From positions 1 through 64,000 of the forward strand of contig JAJDEW010000146.1 in assembly GCA_029259595.1 (NCBI GenBank): a stretch of 64,000 bases of DNA, in the 5' to 3' direction. Position 1 is the first letter of the stretch, and the number at the start of each line of letters is the position of its first letter. The notes under the pieces are model-generated. The model saw nothing but the letters and a program-made list of their open reading frames with translations, did no database searches and was not told the DNA's origin. This stretch comes from Planctomycetota bacterium. GTDB lineage: Bacteria > Planctomycetota > UBA1135 > GCA-002686595. Shown piece by piece: positions 42,562 through 52,070 of this stretch. Both the position numbers and the translations under genes were made by a program.

Positions 42562-42588
42562 GGGGTTCCCGATGAGGTTCCGGAAGAG

Positions 42589-44994
42589 ATGCGCCCAGGG
42601 CTCGCCGAGCTCGGCGTCTCCAACAGATTCCGGTATCCGACGCGAGACACTGCCACCGCCTTCGTGGAGCACCCCAAGCTCAATCCAAATGACCGAGCCA
42701 CTCCCCGGGGCTCGCGCAGGAAGGCGTCCATCGCGTTCGGACCGTCCGGTCGCGAAGTCGTCCTGGCCGGAGCCGCGCTCGGAGTCTGCGTCTACCTGGT
42801 GGGCACGTCCTGGGGCTTCACGATCGGAGCCCTCCTGTTCGTCGCGCTGCTCGGGGTCTACGCGGTAACCGCGGCCGATCGCTACCGCGTCACGGATGAC
42901 GTCGTTGCCAGGCTGGTGGCGACGAATCGCGAGCTCGAACACGAGCTGGAAGAGCGCGTCCGTTCGGAAGATCGCCTGCGGGATCGCGTGCGCGTCCTCG
43001 AAGGCGAACGCAGTGAGCTGGGCGAGCAGATGCTGCTGACCGAAACCGCCGACCGGTCGAAGAGCGAGTTCCTGGCGAACATCAGCCAGGAGATCCGGAC
43101 TCCGATGAACGGCGTTCTGGGAGCCGTCGAGCTGTTGCTCGAATCCGAGCTGCGCGAAGAACAACGTGACTACGCGCGGACGATCGAAGCCTCGACGACG
43201 GAGCTCCTCAAGATCCTCCACGACGTCTTCGAGCTGTCCAAGCTCGAGGCCGGGCGACTCGAGCTCGAGGAGAGCGACTTCGACCTGCCCCGGTGCGTGC
43301 ACAGCGTCGTCGAGCACGCTTTCGCGGTCGCGCACGACAAGGGGCTCGAGCTGCTCTGCTACGTCGACCCCAACGTCCCGCGCATGATCAACGGCGACAG
43401 CAACCGACTCAGGCAGGTCCTGTCCAACCTGGTCGAGAACGCCGTGAAGTTCACCGAGAAGGGCGAGATCCGCGTCGAGGCTCGGGCGAGCCTACGTGAC
43501 GATTCGGGAGCCGATACACGGATCGAGTTCCTGGTCTCCGACACCGGCATCGGGATCCCGAGTCACCGGCTCGAGAAGCTCTTTCACCCGCACGTTCCAC
43601 ACCGTCGGCGCGTCGACGGCGAGTCGCCTCGACCCGGCTTGGGCCTGGTGATCTGTCGCCGTCTCCTCGAGATGATGGACGGGGACATCGACCTGGACTC
43701 CGAGGAGGGGCGGGGCACACGCGTGACGTTCACGCTCCCCTTCGCGGAGAGCGAGATCGAGCAGGTTCGTTCGGACGAGCTCGAGAACCTCAGGGGCTGC
43801 CGGGTCCTGGTCGTCGATCCGAACGCGAGCAGCCGGCGCCTGCTGTCCGCCCATGCGGAAGCTCTGGGGCTGGTTCCGCAGGAGGCCGCCGGTGAACCCG
43901 ACGCCCTGCGCGCGATCGAGGCCTCCTTGGGCAAGAGCACACCGCCGGACTTCGTGCTGATCGATTCGGTCGTCGAAGGTGGTGGCCTCGAGCTCGCGGA
44001 GAAGATTCTGCGGATCACGGCGGCAAGCGCTCCGAAGCTCATCTCGCTCCGGACGTCCGCCGAGACCTTCAGCTCGCGCGACCTCGTGCGTGCCGGGTTC
44101 GATGCCTGGGTCAACAAGCCGCTGAGCCGAGACAAGCTGCGAGCCACCTTCGAACACGTCGCTGTGGATGTGGACGACGGTGGCGTGGCGACGCCGGTGG
44201 TCACATCGCACGACAAGTCCGACCTGGGCAAGACACCCAGCGTGCTCCTCGTCGAAGACAATGTCGTCAACCAGAAGATCGGCTCCTTGCTCCTGAAGAA
44301 GCTCGGATGCGAGGTGGAGCTGGCTTCCGACGGGCAGCAGGCGGTCGACATCGTGCGCAACCGCGAGTTCGATCTGGTCTTCATGGACTGCCAGATGCCG
44401 ATCATGACGGGCTTCGAGGCGACGCGAGAGATCAGAAGTTCGAAGGAAGAACGACTTCAACGCCTGCCCATCATCGCGATGACCGCGCAGGCCATGCCAG
44501 GTGACCGAGAGCGCTGCCTCAAGGTCGGAATGAACGACTACTTGCCGAAACCCGTCCGCAAGGAGGACATCGGCAGAATGATCCAGAAGTGGGTTCGCGC
44601 CTCTCAGAAGGTGTCCAGGGCCCCTGTCACGACATTGGAATCAACCATGGAAATCCTCGACCAAACCGTGATCGAGGCTTTGCGCGAGCTGGGGGGAGAT
44701 GACGATCCCGAGCTCTTCGCCGAGCTGGTCGGTCTTTTTCTCAGCGACACTCCCGAGCGAATCAAGGAGCTGCACCGCGCCTTCGACGCGGACGAGCCGG
44801 ACGCGATCGAGCGTGCCGCTCACGCCCTCAAGTCGAGCGCTGCGAACCTGGGCGCCCTTCAGTTGAGCGAGCTCTTCAAGCAGATCGAGGCGGCCGGACG
44901 CGCGAGCGACATGCAAGTTGCCGGAGAGCTGGTCGGGCGGACCGATGAGTCGTACCAGCAGGTGGAAGCCGCGCTCAAGGCTGAACTGAACTGA
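42589..44994 (+). CDS. hybrid sensor kinase with REC-REC-HPt, lacking the H-box histidine
   Basis: The 801-residue protein has two N-terminal TM helices (~56-72, ~75-95) and a coiled coil (105-150). A DHp domain follows whose H-box reads FLANISQEIRTPMNG: Gln167 (CAG at 43087-43089) replaces the phosphoaccepting His. The ATPase domain keeps N box NLVENAVKF, G1 DTGIGIP and G2 GLGLVI. The first receiver (~403-520) is degenerate at the acidic pair (VVDPN); the second (~545-665) is canonical (VEDN, FMDCQMP, KPVRK). The C-terminal HPt has its histidine (AAHALKSSAANLG). The start is uncertain: ATG 42541 is in frame but begins a palindrome. The downstream HDOD-GGDEF gene is 29 bases away. Confidence 0.88.
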   Translation: MRPGLAELGVSNRFRYPTRDTATAFVEHPKLNPNDRATPRGSRRKASIAFGPSGREVVLAGAALGVCVYLVGTSWGFTIGALLFVALLGVYAVTAADRYRVTDDVVARLVATNRELEHELEERVRSEDRLRDRVRVLEGERSELGEQMLLTETADRSKSEFLANISQEIRTPMNGVLGAVELLLESELREEQRDYARTIEASTTELLKILHDVFELSKLEAGRLELEESDFDLPRCVHSVVEHAFAVAHDKGLELLCYVDPNVPRMINGDSNRLRQVLSNLVENAVKFTEKGEIRVEARASLRDDSGADTRIEFLVSDTGIGIPSHRLEKLFHPHVPHRRRVDGESPRPGLGLVICRRLLEMMDGDIDLDSEEGRGTRVTFTLPFAESEIEQVRSDELENLRGCRVLVVDPNASSRRLLSAHAEALGLVPQEAAGEPDALRAIEASLGKSTPPDFVLIDSVVEGGGLELAEKILRITAASAPKLISLRTSAETFSSRDLVRAGFDAWVNKPLSRDKLRATFEHVAVDVDDGGVATPVVTSHDKSDLGKTPSVLLVEDNVVNQKIGSLLLKKLGCEVELASDGQQAVDIVRNREFDLVFMDCQMPIMTGFEATREIRSSKEERLQRLPIIAMTAQAMPGDRERCLKVGMNDYLPKPVRKEDIGRMIQKWVRASQKVSRAPVTTLESTMEILDQTVIEALRELGGDDDPELFAELVGLFLSDTPERIKELHRAFDADEPDAIERAAHALKSSAANLGALQLSELFKQIEAAGRASDMQVAGELVGRTDESYQQVEAALKAELN

Positions 44995-45023
44995 GATCGG
45001 GACGTCCCGAAACCCAGACAGGC

Positions 45024-46937
45024 ATGCATTTCAAGGAACAATTCGAGGAGCTGAAGCACTCCGGTCTGCTTCCGACTCCTTCCAGCGTGGGAATGAAGAT
45101 TCTCGTTCTCACGCAGCAGGACGATTGTTCCCTGGACGAGATCACTCGCGTCATCCAAGCGGATCCGGCGCTCACAGGCAGGATCATCAAGCTGGCGAGC
45201 TCCAGCCAGATGACCGGTGCAAGTCACGTGGCCACGGCCAAGGACGCCTCGGTCCGGCTCGGGACCAGGACGGTATCTACCGTCGCGCTCGGCTTCACGA
45301 TGATCTCGGGCAACCGTTCCGGGAAGTGCGAGGACTTCGAGTACGACGCGTATTGGTCGTGGTCGCTCGCGAATGCCGTTGCCGCCGAGGCGATCAGCCG
45401 TGAGACGGGGATCGCGATCCCGGCCGAGTGCTTCACGTGCGCGATCCTCGCGCGCATCGGCCAGCTCGCCCTAGCGAGTGTTCATCCGAGCGACTATGCG
45501 GATGTCCTGCGCAAGAAGCGGGCGATGCCGCAAGCGCACATCATCGAGCTCGAGCGCGAGGCCTTCCGGATCAACCACCGGGAGGTCGCCGCGGCCATGC
45601 TCGAGGACTGGGGGCTGCCCCAGTACTTCGCGAACGCCGTGCTGTCATTCGAGGAGGACAACCCGGTCTTGCATGTCGACGATGCGCCGACGTTCGACAT
45701 GATCCGCGTCCTGCACGGGGCGAGCGCGATCGCCGACGTCTGCGTCGAGGACAAGGACAGTCAGGCGAGGCATTGGCCCCAGCTCGAGCGGATCTGCGGA
45801 GAGCTCGACATCGAGCAGGAGCAGTTCGGCGCGCTCTTCGAGAAGATCGTGCCTGAGTGGAAGGAGTGGGGGCAGATGCTCAAGGTTCCCACGAACGGCG
45901 TGATGCTCCTCAAGGACATGCGCGAGCAGTCCGTGGGCAGGAAGAGCCGGGCTGCGAGTGAAAGCAACGGCCTCCGGATCCTGGCCGTCGACGACGATCC
46001 CGTCTCACTCAAGCTGCTCGTTCGCCACCTGGAGCGCGCGGGACACCAGGTTTCGACCGCGACGAACGGCAAGGACGCCCTCGCGGTCGCACTCGACGCG
46101 AACCCGCAGATCGTCGTGACGGACTGGATGATGCCCGTGATGGACGGGATCGAACTCACGAAGACGCTGCGCCGCTTCAACTCGGGGCGCAACCTGTATG
46201 TGCTGATCCTGACCGGGCGGGCGGAGGAAGATCGAGTGGTCGAGGCCTTCGCTGCGGGTGTCGACGACTACATCGTCAAGCCGTTCAAGCCGAAGCTCCT
46301 GCTCGCGCGCATCCGTGGAGGCCAGCGCGTGGTCCGGCTGCAGGAGCAGGTGGAAGAGGACAAGAAGCTCCAGCGCGAGCAGGTCGCGAAGCTGGCCGTG
46401 CTCAACCGGCGCCTCAAGGCGGCGGCCATGACCGACGCCCTGACGGACCTTCCGAATCGTCGCTATGCCATGAAGCGGCTCGAGATGGAGTGGGCGAACT
46501 GCGCGCGGTCCGACACTCCCTTCGCCGTCGTCATGCTGGACATCGATCACTTCAAGCAGGTCAACGACACCTATGGGCACGATGCCGGCGACGTCGTCCT
46601 GCAAGCGACGGCGCGCGCCATCAGCCGCAGCCTGCGAGCCGGTGACACCTGTGCTCGGATGGGGGGTGAGGAATTCCTCGTCATCTGTCCGAACACCGAC
46701 GAGGAAAGTGCCTGGCAGGTCGCCGAGCGGATCCGCAGCGTGATCGAGGCCAACGTGCTCGACATGCCCAGCTTCAAGGGCAGCGTCACCGCCAGCCTCG
46801 GTCTCGCCTCGCGCTACGAGGGAGCGACGATCGACGGGCTCTTGAAGCTCGCCGACGAGGCCGTCTACGCCGCCAAGCACGGTGGCCGCAACCGCGTGTC
46901 CCAGGGGCACCCGCCCGAGGCGCGCGAGTCCGCCTGA
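45024..46937 (+). CDS. HDOD-REC-GGDEF signalling protein (diguanylate cyclase)
   Basis: This 637-residue cytoplasmic protein has an HDOD domain (residues ~10-270; LPTPSSVGMKILVL, ADPALTGRIIKLASSS). A receiver domain follows (~317-435) with acidic pair VDDD, phosphoacceptor in VVTDWMMPVMDG and lysine in IVKPFKPK. A short coiled coil and a GGDEF domain complete it, with catalytic GGEEF at 547-551 and an I-site RAGD at 538-541. It should make cyclic di-GMP with product inhibition. It is 29 bases downstream of the hybrid kinase whose HPt domain is a plausible phosphodonor, so the pair forms a likely phosphorelay to c-di-GMP. Confidence 0.92.
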   Translation: MHFKEQFEELKHSGLLPTPSSVGMKILVLTQQDDCSLDEITRVIQADPALTGRIIKLASSSQMTGASHVATAKDASVRLGTRTVSTVALGFTMISGNRSGKCEDFEYDAYWSWSLANAVAAEAISRETGIAIPAECFTCAILARIGQLALASVHPSDYADVLRKKRAMPQAHIIELEREAFRINHREVAAAMLEDWGLPQYFANAVLSFEEDNPVLHVDDAPTFDMIRVLHGASAIADVCVEDKDSQARHWPQLERICGELDIEQEQFGALFEKIVPEWKEWGQMLKVPTNGVMLLKDMREQSVGRKSRAASESNGLRILAVDDDPVSLKLLVRHLERAGHQVSTATNGKDALAVALDANPQIVVTDWMMPVMDGIELTKTLRRFNSGRNLYVLILTGRAEEDRVVEAFAAGVDDYIVKPFKPKLLLARIRGGQRVVRLQEQVEEDKKLQREQVAKLAVLNRRLKAAAMTDALTDLPNRRYAMKRLEMEWANCARSDTPFAVVMLDIDHFKQVNDTYGHDAGDVVLQATARAISRSLRAGDTCARMGGEEFLVICPNTDEESAWQVAERIRSVIEANVLDMPSFKGSVTASLGLASRYEGATIDGLLKLADEAVYAAKHGGRNRVSQGHPPEARESA

Positions 46938-47009
46938 CGCGGAGCGGGCCGAAGCGGGCTTCGAGCCTGCACGTGACGCGGAACCGTGGAGTTCGCACAC
47001 TGAGGCCGC

Positions 47010-48386
47010 GTGGCGTCGGTCGCCCGCGACCGCATGAAGACGCTGCTGGATCGCCTGGGCCTGTCGAGGCCGCAAGCCCGCGCCTGGGCGATGTACGACT
47101 GGGCGAACTCCGCGTTCTACACGACGATCATCACGGCCGTGTTCCCGGTCTACTTCCTCGATGTCGTCGCGAAGGATCTGGACCGGGACTTCGCACAGGG
47201 GCGCTATGCCTGGGCGACGACGATCGCGCTGGTCGCCATCGCCCTCTTGGCGCCCTTGCTCGGGGTCTTCGGCGACGTCTCGGCTCTGCGCAAACGCTTG
47301 CTGGGCGGTTTCGTCGCGCTCGGGGGGCTCGCGACGGCTGGCCTGTTCTTCGTGCAAGCCGGCGACGTGACGCTGGCGCTGGTCCTGTTCGGGCTGGGCA
47401 ACCTGGGAGCGGCGGGCGGAGCCATCTTCTACGACTCGCTCCTGCCTCATGTCGCCCGGAAGGGAGAAATGGACCAGCTCTCGGCGAGCGCCTACGCGCT
47501 CGGCTACTTGGGCGGCGGCCTGCTCTTGGCCCTCAATCTGGCCTGGATCCTCGCTCCCGAGCGCTTCGGGCTGCCGGCGGGCGAAGGTCTGTCCGCCGCG
47601 GAGGCGACCCTGCCGACGCGCCTCGCCTTTCTCTCGGTGGCGGTCTGGTGGCTGGCCTTTTCCGTGCCCCTCTTTCGCCGCGTGCGCGAGCCCGCCGCGG
47701 CACCGGTCGACGCCGCGGACGGCGGGTCGCTCCTCAAGGCTACGGTCCGGACGTTGCTGCAAACGCTGGGCGAGCTCAAGCGCTACAAGCACGCGTCGTG
47801 GATGCTCCTGGCCTTTCTCGTCTACAACGACGGGGTCGTGACCGTGATTCGCGTGGCGGGGCTGTACGCGACGGGCAAGGACCTCGACAGGTCCGTCGTG
47901 ATCGGGACGATCCTGGCCGTGCAGTTCGTCGGCGTGCCCTTCGCCTTCCTGTTCGGCATGCTCGCGAGTCGCTTCGGCGTGCGGCGCCTCATCCTGTTCG
48001 CGCTCGGCGTGTACGCGTTGATCTGCGTGTTTGCCTACTTGATGGAATCGAACAGCGACTTCGTCCTGCTGGGCATCCTCGTCGGCATGGTCCAGGGCGG
48101 CCTACAGGCGCTCAGCCGCTCCGTCTTCGGCTCGATGATCCCCAAGCACAAGTCCGGCGAGTTCTTCGCCCTCTTCGCGGTGGGAGAGAAGTTCGCGGGC
48201 ATTCTGGGGCCGCTCTTGTTCGCTCTGACGATCAGCTTCACCGGGGAGGCCCGCTACGCCATTCTGGCCGTCATCGTGTTCTTCGTCGTCGGCGCGCTGA
48301 TCTTCCGTCGCGTCGACATCGCGGCCGGACGCGCCGTGGCCGAAGCCGACGATCGCGAGCACGCGGCGTTGGCAGTCACTCGATGA
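47010..48386 (+). CDS. MFS transporter, UMF1 family
   Basis: The 458-residue protein has about twelve TM segments and the hallmark AWAMYDWANSAFYTTIITAVFP start of UMF1/Atg22-like permeases. Internal motifs AALRKR-type loop (SALRKRLLGG) and QGGLQALSRSVFG fit the family. GTG 47010 has GAGG four bases upstream; ATG 47034 is the alternative and would shorten the protein by eight residues. Amino-acid or small-solute export is known for eukaryotic relatives; the bacterial substrate is unknown. The 3' end overlaps the convergent DUF3604 gene by 11 bases. Confidence 0.88.
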   Translation: MASVARDRMKTLLDRLGLSRPQARAWAMYDWANSAFYTTIITAVFPVYFLDVVAKDLDRDFAQGRYAWATTIALVAIALLAPLLGVFGDVSALRKRLLGGFVALGGLATAGLFFVQAGDVTLALVLFGLGNLGAAGGAIFYDSLLPHVARKGEMDQLSASAYALGYLGGGLLLALNLAWILAPERFGLPAGEGLSAAEATLPTRLAFLSVAVWWLAFSVPLFRRVREPAAAPVDAADGGSLLKATVRTLLQTLGELKRYKHASWMLLAFLVYNDGVVTVIRVAGLYATGKDLDRSVVIGTILAVQFVGVPFAFLFGMLASRFGVRRLILFALGVYALICVFAYLMESNSDFVLLGILVGMVQGGLQALSRSVFGSMIPKHKSGEFFALFAVGEKFAGILGPLLFALTISFTGEARYAILAVIVFFVVGALIFRRVDIAAGRAVAEADDREHAALAVTR

Positions 48387-50349
48387 AGAACGGGCTGGAC
48401 CAGGCCGTGCCCTTGTCTTCCTGGATCGCGCGGACGTAGACGTACTCGCCGGGCTCGAGGTCCTCGAGCTCGAAGGCCTGTGCGAAGTCCCAGGCCTTCT
48501 CGCCCGGGACCTCGTGGATGACCTTGCCTGAACGGATGACGTCCAGACGGAAGAGCGGGGCACAGCCGATCACGCGCACGTAGAGCAAGGACGGTCCGTC
48601 CGCGGGTAGCTCGGTGGCCGCGATACCCGCGCCCATGCGATGCGAATCCAGGGCACAGCGCAGGATGATGCGGGGCCCCGACGTCCCGTACGTGCGCCGC
48701 TTCATGAGCGCGTGGCGGACTCCCTCGCGCGTGAGTTCGTCCGTCAGGATCGCCGCCGTGCCGCCCTTCATGCCGGCGTAGTGCGCGAGACCCGGGTGCC
48801 CGTCGTGGCTGTCGCCGCTGGCGATGAAGCCGAGCTTGTAGCCCTTGTCGAGCACGTCGCGCACGAAGTTGCCCTGCAGCGGGTTGTAGATCCCCCAGGG
48901 CGAGTCCTCGGCCTCACTGCTGCCGTGCACCGACGAGACCTCGGTCACGGGCTCGAAGCGCGGGTCAGGGGGGATGCGCCAGTCCGTCGCGATCGGGCCG
49001 CCCGCGGAGTGATGGGCGAAGGTCAAGGCCGAGTGCCCCTCCAGCGCCTTCCACAGGTCGAGCGGTGATTCGTAGTTCGGATCGATCGAGGACAGAACCG
49101 GTCCGTCGTCGCCGAAGTAGATGACGTGGCGGTGTCCGTACAGCCAGCTGGTCCACTCGTAGCCCAGTAGAGTCACGAACTCGTCGGGGATGTGGTTCTT
49201 GTCCGTCAGAGCACGTATGCGCTCCCACATGTCCGGATTCTCGTCGAGGAAGACGAGCCCCCAGTGGTCGTGATCCGTCAGCGCGACGATGTCCAGTCCC
49301 GCGACCTCGCGCGCGTAGGCCAGGTAGTCCTCCGGCTCGCCCGTGCCGTCGGAGAGGTTCGAATGGCCGTGCAGGTCGCCCCACCGGATGCGGGGCGAGC
49401 CCGCTTCGACGAGCAGCGGGTTGCCCTCCCCGAAGACCTCGCTCTCCGGATCGTTCGGATCCAACTGCGCGCGCGCCACGAAGCGATGAACGCCCGTTTC
49501 GTGGACCTTCACGGTGACCGTCGTCACGCCCAGTTGCTCTGCCGTGAACGTCACCTTGCGCGGCAGGTCCATGCTCTGGGGCACGCCGACGAGCTCGACC
49601 TCGCCTTCGAAGGGGACCCCACGGCTTCCGGTGCGATCCAAAACGGCGAGGCGCGCCGTGACCTCGTCACCGGGCGCGGCCGTGCTGGGCAGCACGAGGC
49701 TCAGCCGGGCGGCCGGTCCGGGGGCAACGTCGATGGCAGGAGAGTCGCGCAGCACGGCGTGGGTACCGTCCCCGTCGCCATCGACCGCAATCCAGAAGCG
49801 CGAGCCCCGTTCGGCATAGGAGTCGGCCATGGCCTGGCGCGGTCCGGCGCCGTAGGTGAAGACGATGCGTTCGCCCGCGCGCAACTCGCGCCCTCCGATC
49901 GTCGCCAGGAGCCAGCGTGGATCGCGCACCTCGAGCTCGACGCCTTCTGCTGCGCACGTGACCGTCGTATAGCCGGGAGCATTCGGGCGGCGGACCTGCG
50001 CCTCGCTCCAGTTCCAGAAGGGCGAGACGAGCAAGCGCACCGAGCCACCCGTCGCGACGCCGAGTTCACCGGCTTCGTAGACGATGGTCCACGTACCCGC
50101 CGTTCCCGCCTGGATCGGCGTGGGGTGCCCCTCGTCCTCGATCCAGGCCCGCCCACCGCCGTCCGAGGCGTGCCGCGGCAACGCCTGCGCGAGCTGGAGC
50201 TCCTCGTGCGTCACACGGCGCGCGGTCGGTGCATCCCCCTCGCGCTCGAGGGCGGAGACGGGGTCCGTCCCCGGATTCGAAGGTGCCTCGCCACAGGACC
50301 CGATCACGAGACCGCCCAGGGCCAGGCGGAGGAAGATTCGCAGCTTCAT
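48376..50349 (-). CDS. DUF3604-type PHP-like metallohydrolase lipoprotein
   Basis: The 657-residue protein has a lipobox (VIGSC, Cys19), so it is probably a periplasmic or surface lipoprotein. The N-terminal ~310 residues are beta-rich domains. The catalytic part has PHP-like metal motifs: WGDLHGHSNLSDGTG, VALTDHDHWG, TFAHHSAGG and GFIASGDSHDGHPG. This is the CehA/McbA-like or DUF3604 family, whose members cleave esters or phosphoesters. The start ATG is six bases after a TAGGGT box. A C-terminal beta domain ends in AWSSPFFIE. The substrate is unknown. Confidence 0.88.
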   Translation of the reverse strand: MKLRIFLRLALGGLVIGSCGEAPSNPGTDPVSALEREGDAPTARRVTHEELQLAQALPRHASDGGGRAWIEDEGHPTPIQAGTAGTWTIVYEAGELGVATGGSVRLLVSPFWNWSEAQVRRPNAPGYTTVTCAAEGVELEVRDPRWLLATIGGRELRAGERIVFTYGAGPRQAMADSYAERGSRFWIAVDGDGDGTHAVLRDSPAIDVAPGPAARLSLVLPSTAAPGDEVTARLAVLDRTGSRGVPFEGEVELVGVPQSMDLPRKVTFTAEQLGVTTVTVKVHETGVHRFVARAQLDPNDPESEVFGEGNPLLVEAGSPRIRWGDLHGHSNLSDGTGEPEDYLAYAREVAGLDIVALTDHDHWGLVFLDENPDMWERIRALTDKNHIPDEFVTLLGYEWTSWLYGHRHVIYFGDDGPVLSSIDPNYESPLDLWKALEGHSALTFAHHSAGGPIATDWRIPPDPRFEPVTEVSSVHGSSEAEDSPWGIYNPLQGNFVRDVLDKGYKLGFIASGDSHDGHPGLAHYAGMKGGTAAILTDELTREGVRHALMKRRTYGTSGPRIILRCALDSHRMGAGIAATELPADGPSLLYVRVIGCAPLFRLDVIRSGKVIHEVPGEKAWDFAQAFELEDLEPGEYVYVRAIQEDKGTAWSSPFFIE

Positions 50350-50355
50350 GGCGAC

Positions 50356-50361
50356 ACCCTA
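50356..50361 (-). promoter_or_regulatory. TAGGGT box, candidate leaderless promoter
   Basis: On the minus strand CTAGGGT ends six bases before the DUF3604 start codon. No ribosome binding site lies between them. Confidence 0.35.
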
Positions 50362-50483
50362 GCAGACCACTGGAGAAGTCATCCGGCGTCAACGCGCGTC
50401 CAGATGGTCCGGCCGGCGCACGAACCTGGCGACTTCGACTGGCGCAGCCGACGGGCTAGAACGGAGCTCGTGGGATCGGCAGG

Positions 50484-51488
50484 ATGCGCTCGATGTCGCA
50501 CGAGCTCCCGGACAAGATTCTCTTGGTGCGCCTGGGCGCGATCGGGGACGTGGCGAACGCCCTGGTCGTCGCGAACGCGCTCGCGGACGAGCGCCCGCGG
50601 GTCCGGGTCGGATGGGCGGTGCACGATCAGGCGCTGCCCCTCGTCGAGGGCCATCCGTCGGTCGCCCGGGTACACCTCTGGAAGCGCGGCAGCGGCCTGC
50701 GCGGGCTGCGAGCGACGCTGCGCGCGGCGCGGAGCGAGGGCTACGGACTCGCCGTCGACCTCCAGCGCATCCTGAAGAGCGCCTGGTTCGCGCGTCGGGC
50801 GGCCGGCCGGGTCCTGGGCTTCGACCGACGACGGGCCAAGGAGTTCTCCTGGCTCCTCGCGCAGGAGCACGTGGCGCCGCAGGATCCGGGGGCCCACATG
50901 GTCGAGCAGTACATGGGCTTCGTACGCGCGCTCGGGATCGAGGGGGCCAGGCCGCGCCGCTCGCTCCCGCGCGACGAGTCAGCCGAGGCCGTGGCCGCAA
51001 CCTGGGTCGAGCGCCACGGCCAGCCCGTCCTCGTCAACGTCGGGGCGAGCAAGCCCGAGAACCGCTGGCCACCGGAACGCTTCGCTGAGCTCGCCCGCGC
51101 CCTGGCGGACCGCGGCGAGGTCGTCGCCCTCACGGGTGGCCCGGCAGATCGCGAGCCCTTCCAGGCCGCCCTGGACGCGGCCGACGGGAAAGGCGTGCAC
51201 GACCGCGTCGGCCGGACGTCCCTGCGCGAGCTGATCGCACTCGAGCGCCGCGCCAAGCTTTTCGTGGGGTGCGACACGGGCCCGATGCACCTCGCTGCCG
51301 CGGTCGCTACGCCCGTCGTGGCGCTCTTCGGTCCGGCCGATCCGCGCCGCACCGGTCCCTACGGAACCGGTCATCGCGTGCTGCGTGCGAAGTCCGTAGG
51401 AGGCCGCGCGCCGACGATGGACGGGCTGGACACCGCTCGGGTCGTCGCCGAGGTCGAGGCCGCTTTGGTCGACCGCGCGCGCCCTTAG
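50484..51488 (+). CDS. glycosyltransferase family 9 (heptosyltransferase-like)
   Basis: The 334-residue GT-B enzyme has the GT9 N-terminal ILLVRLGAIGDVANAL and the nucleotide-sugar-binding LFVGCDTGPMHLAAAVATPVVALFGPADP segment. LVNVGASKPENRWPPERFAEL matches the conserved middle motif. It probably transfers heptose or a related sugar to lipid A core or another surface glycan. No other LPS gene is nearby. ATG 50484 follows GGCAGG; ATG 50493 is the alternative. TAGAAC lies about 20 bases upstream. Confidence 0.9.
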   Translation: MRSMSHELPDKILLVRLGAIGDVANALVVANALADERPRVRVGWAVHDQALPLVEGHPSVARVHLWKRGSGLRGLRATLRAARSEGYGLAVDLQRILKSAWFARRAAGRVLGFDRRRAKEFSWLLAQEHVAPQDPGAHMVEQYMGFVRALGIEGARPRRSLPRDESAEAVAATWVERHGQPVLVNVGASKPENRWPPERFAELARALADRGEVVALTGGPADREPFQAALDAADGKGVHDRVGRTSLRELIALERRAKLFVGCDTGPMHLAAAVATPVVALFGPADPRRTGPYGTGHRVLRAKSVGGRAPTMDGLDTARVVAEVEAALVDRARP

Positions 51489-51597
51489 CAGCCCGTTGAA
51501 GAAGTCCGTTCGGCGTCATGACGCCCTACCCCAGCGGATGCCGACGCCCTGACGTCCGAAGCGCTTCGGCAAGGACTCCCGGGAGTCCCGCTGAACC

Positions 51598-51975
51598 TCA
51601 GAGCAGCCGCTTGTTCAGCTGCTCGAGCACGAGCTGCGCTCGCCGACGGTTGTCCGCCGTGTCGAATGTGCCGGCGCGCACGGTGACGCGCGTACGGCCC
51701 TCGGGCAGCTGATTCACGATCAGCTTCACGTCGTCGACCTCGAGCACGCCCTGGGTTGGCTCTGGCTTCTGGTCCGACCCGACTTCGAAGCCGAGCTGGT
51801 TCATCGAGGCGACGGACGCGCGCCACACGGTTTCGAGGCTCTCCTCGTACTCGCTGTGGTGCCCGTTCTTGTCGTACTGGATGTAGCCGACGGCAGCGGC
51901 CGCGCCTGCGACTATGGCGACACACCCGCTGGACAAGAAAGCGGTGAGAACGATGACCGGAAGCGTCTTGAGCAT
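51598..51975 (-). CDS. DUF3568-type small lipoprotein
   Basis: The 125-residue protein has a lipoprotein signal (FLSSGC, Cys18) and a small beta-alpha domain. The domain includes AVGYIQYDKNGHHSEYEESLETVWRASVASMNQLG (quoted in part as YIQYDKN and ETVWRA motifs) and TRVTVRAGTFDTADNRRRAQLVLEQL, a pattern typical of DUF3568. AAGGAGG seven bases before ATG 51975 is the strongest ribosome binding site in the window. It is transcribed divergently from the DUF4126 gene, 95 bases away. The function is unknown. Confidence 0.82.
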   Translation of the reverse strand: MLKTLPVIVLTAFLSSGCVAIVAGAAAAVGYIQYDKNGHHSEYEESLETVWRASVASMNQLGFEVGSDQKPEPTQGVLEVDDVKLIVNQLPEGRTRVTVRAGTFDTADNRRRAQLVLEQLNKRLL

Positions 51976-52070
51976 GGCTATCCTCCTTGCCGTGGTGGCG
52001 CTCTTTGGCGCCGGCACGGATCGAGACTGCGAGTTCCCTTCTTCGTCCCCGCATCGTCCCGGCCTCCGCC

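Noticed and set aside
42551-42575. Sigma-54 promoter at TTGGGCACATGGGG
   Set aside because: The GC element at -12 is missing and the TGGCAC-type box is explained by the palindrome.
50362-50400. TTGACG as the -35 of the DUF3604 gene
   Set aside because: The spacing to TAGGGT is about 25 bases, too long for a sigma-70 promoter.
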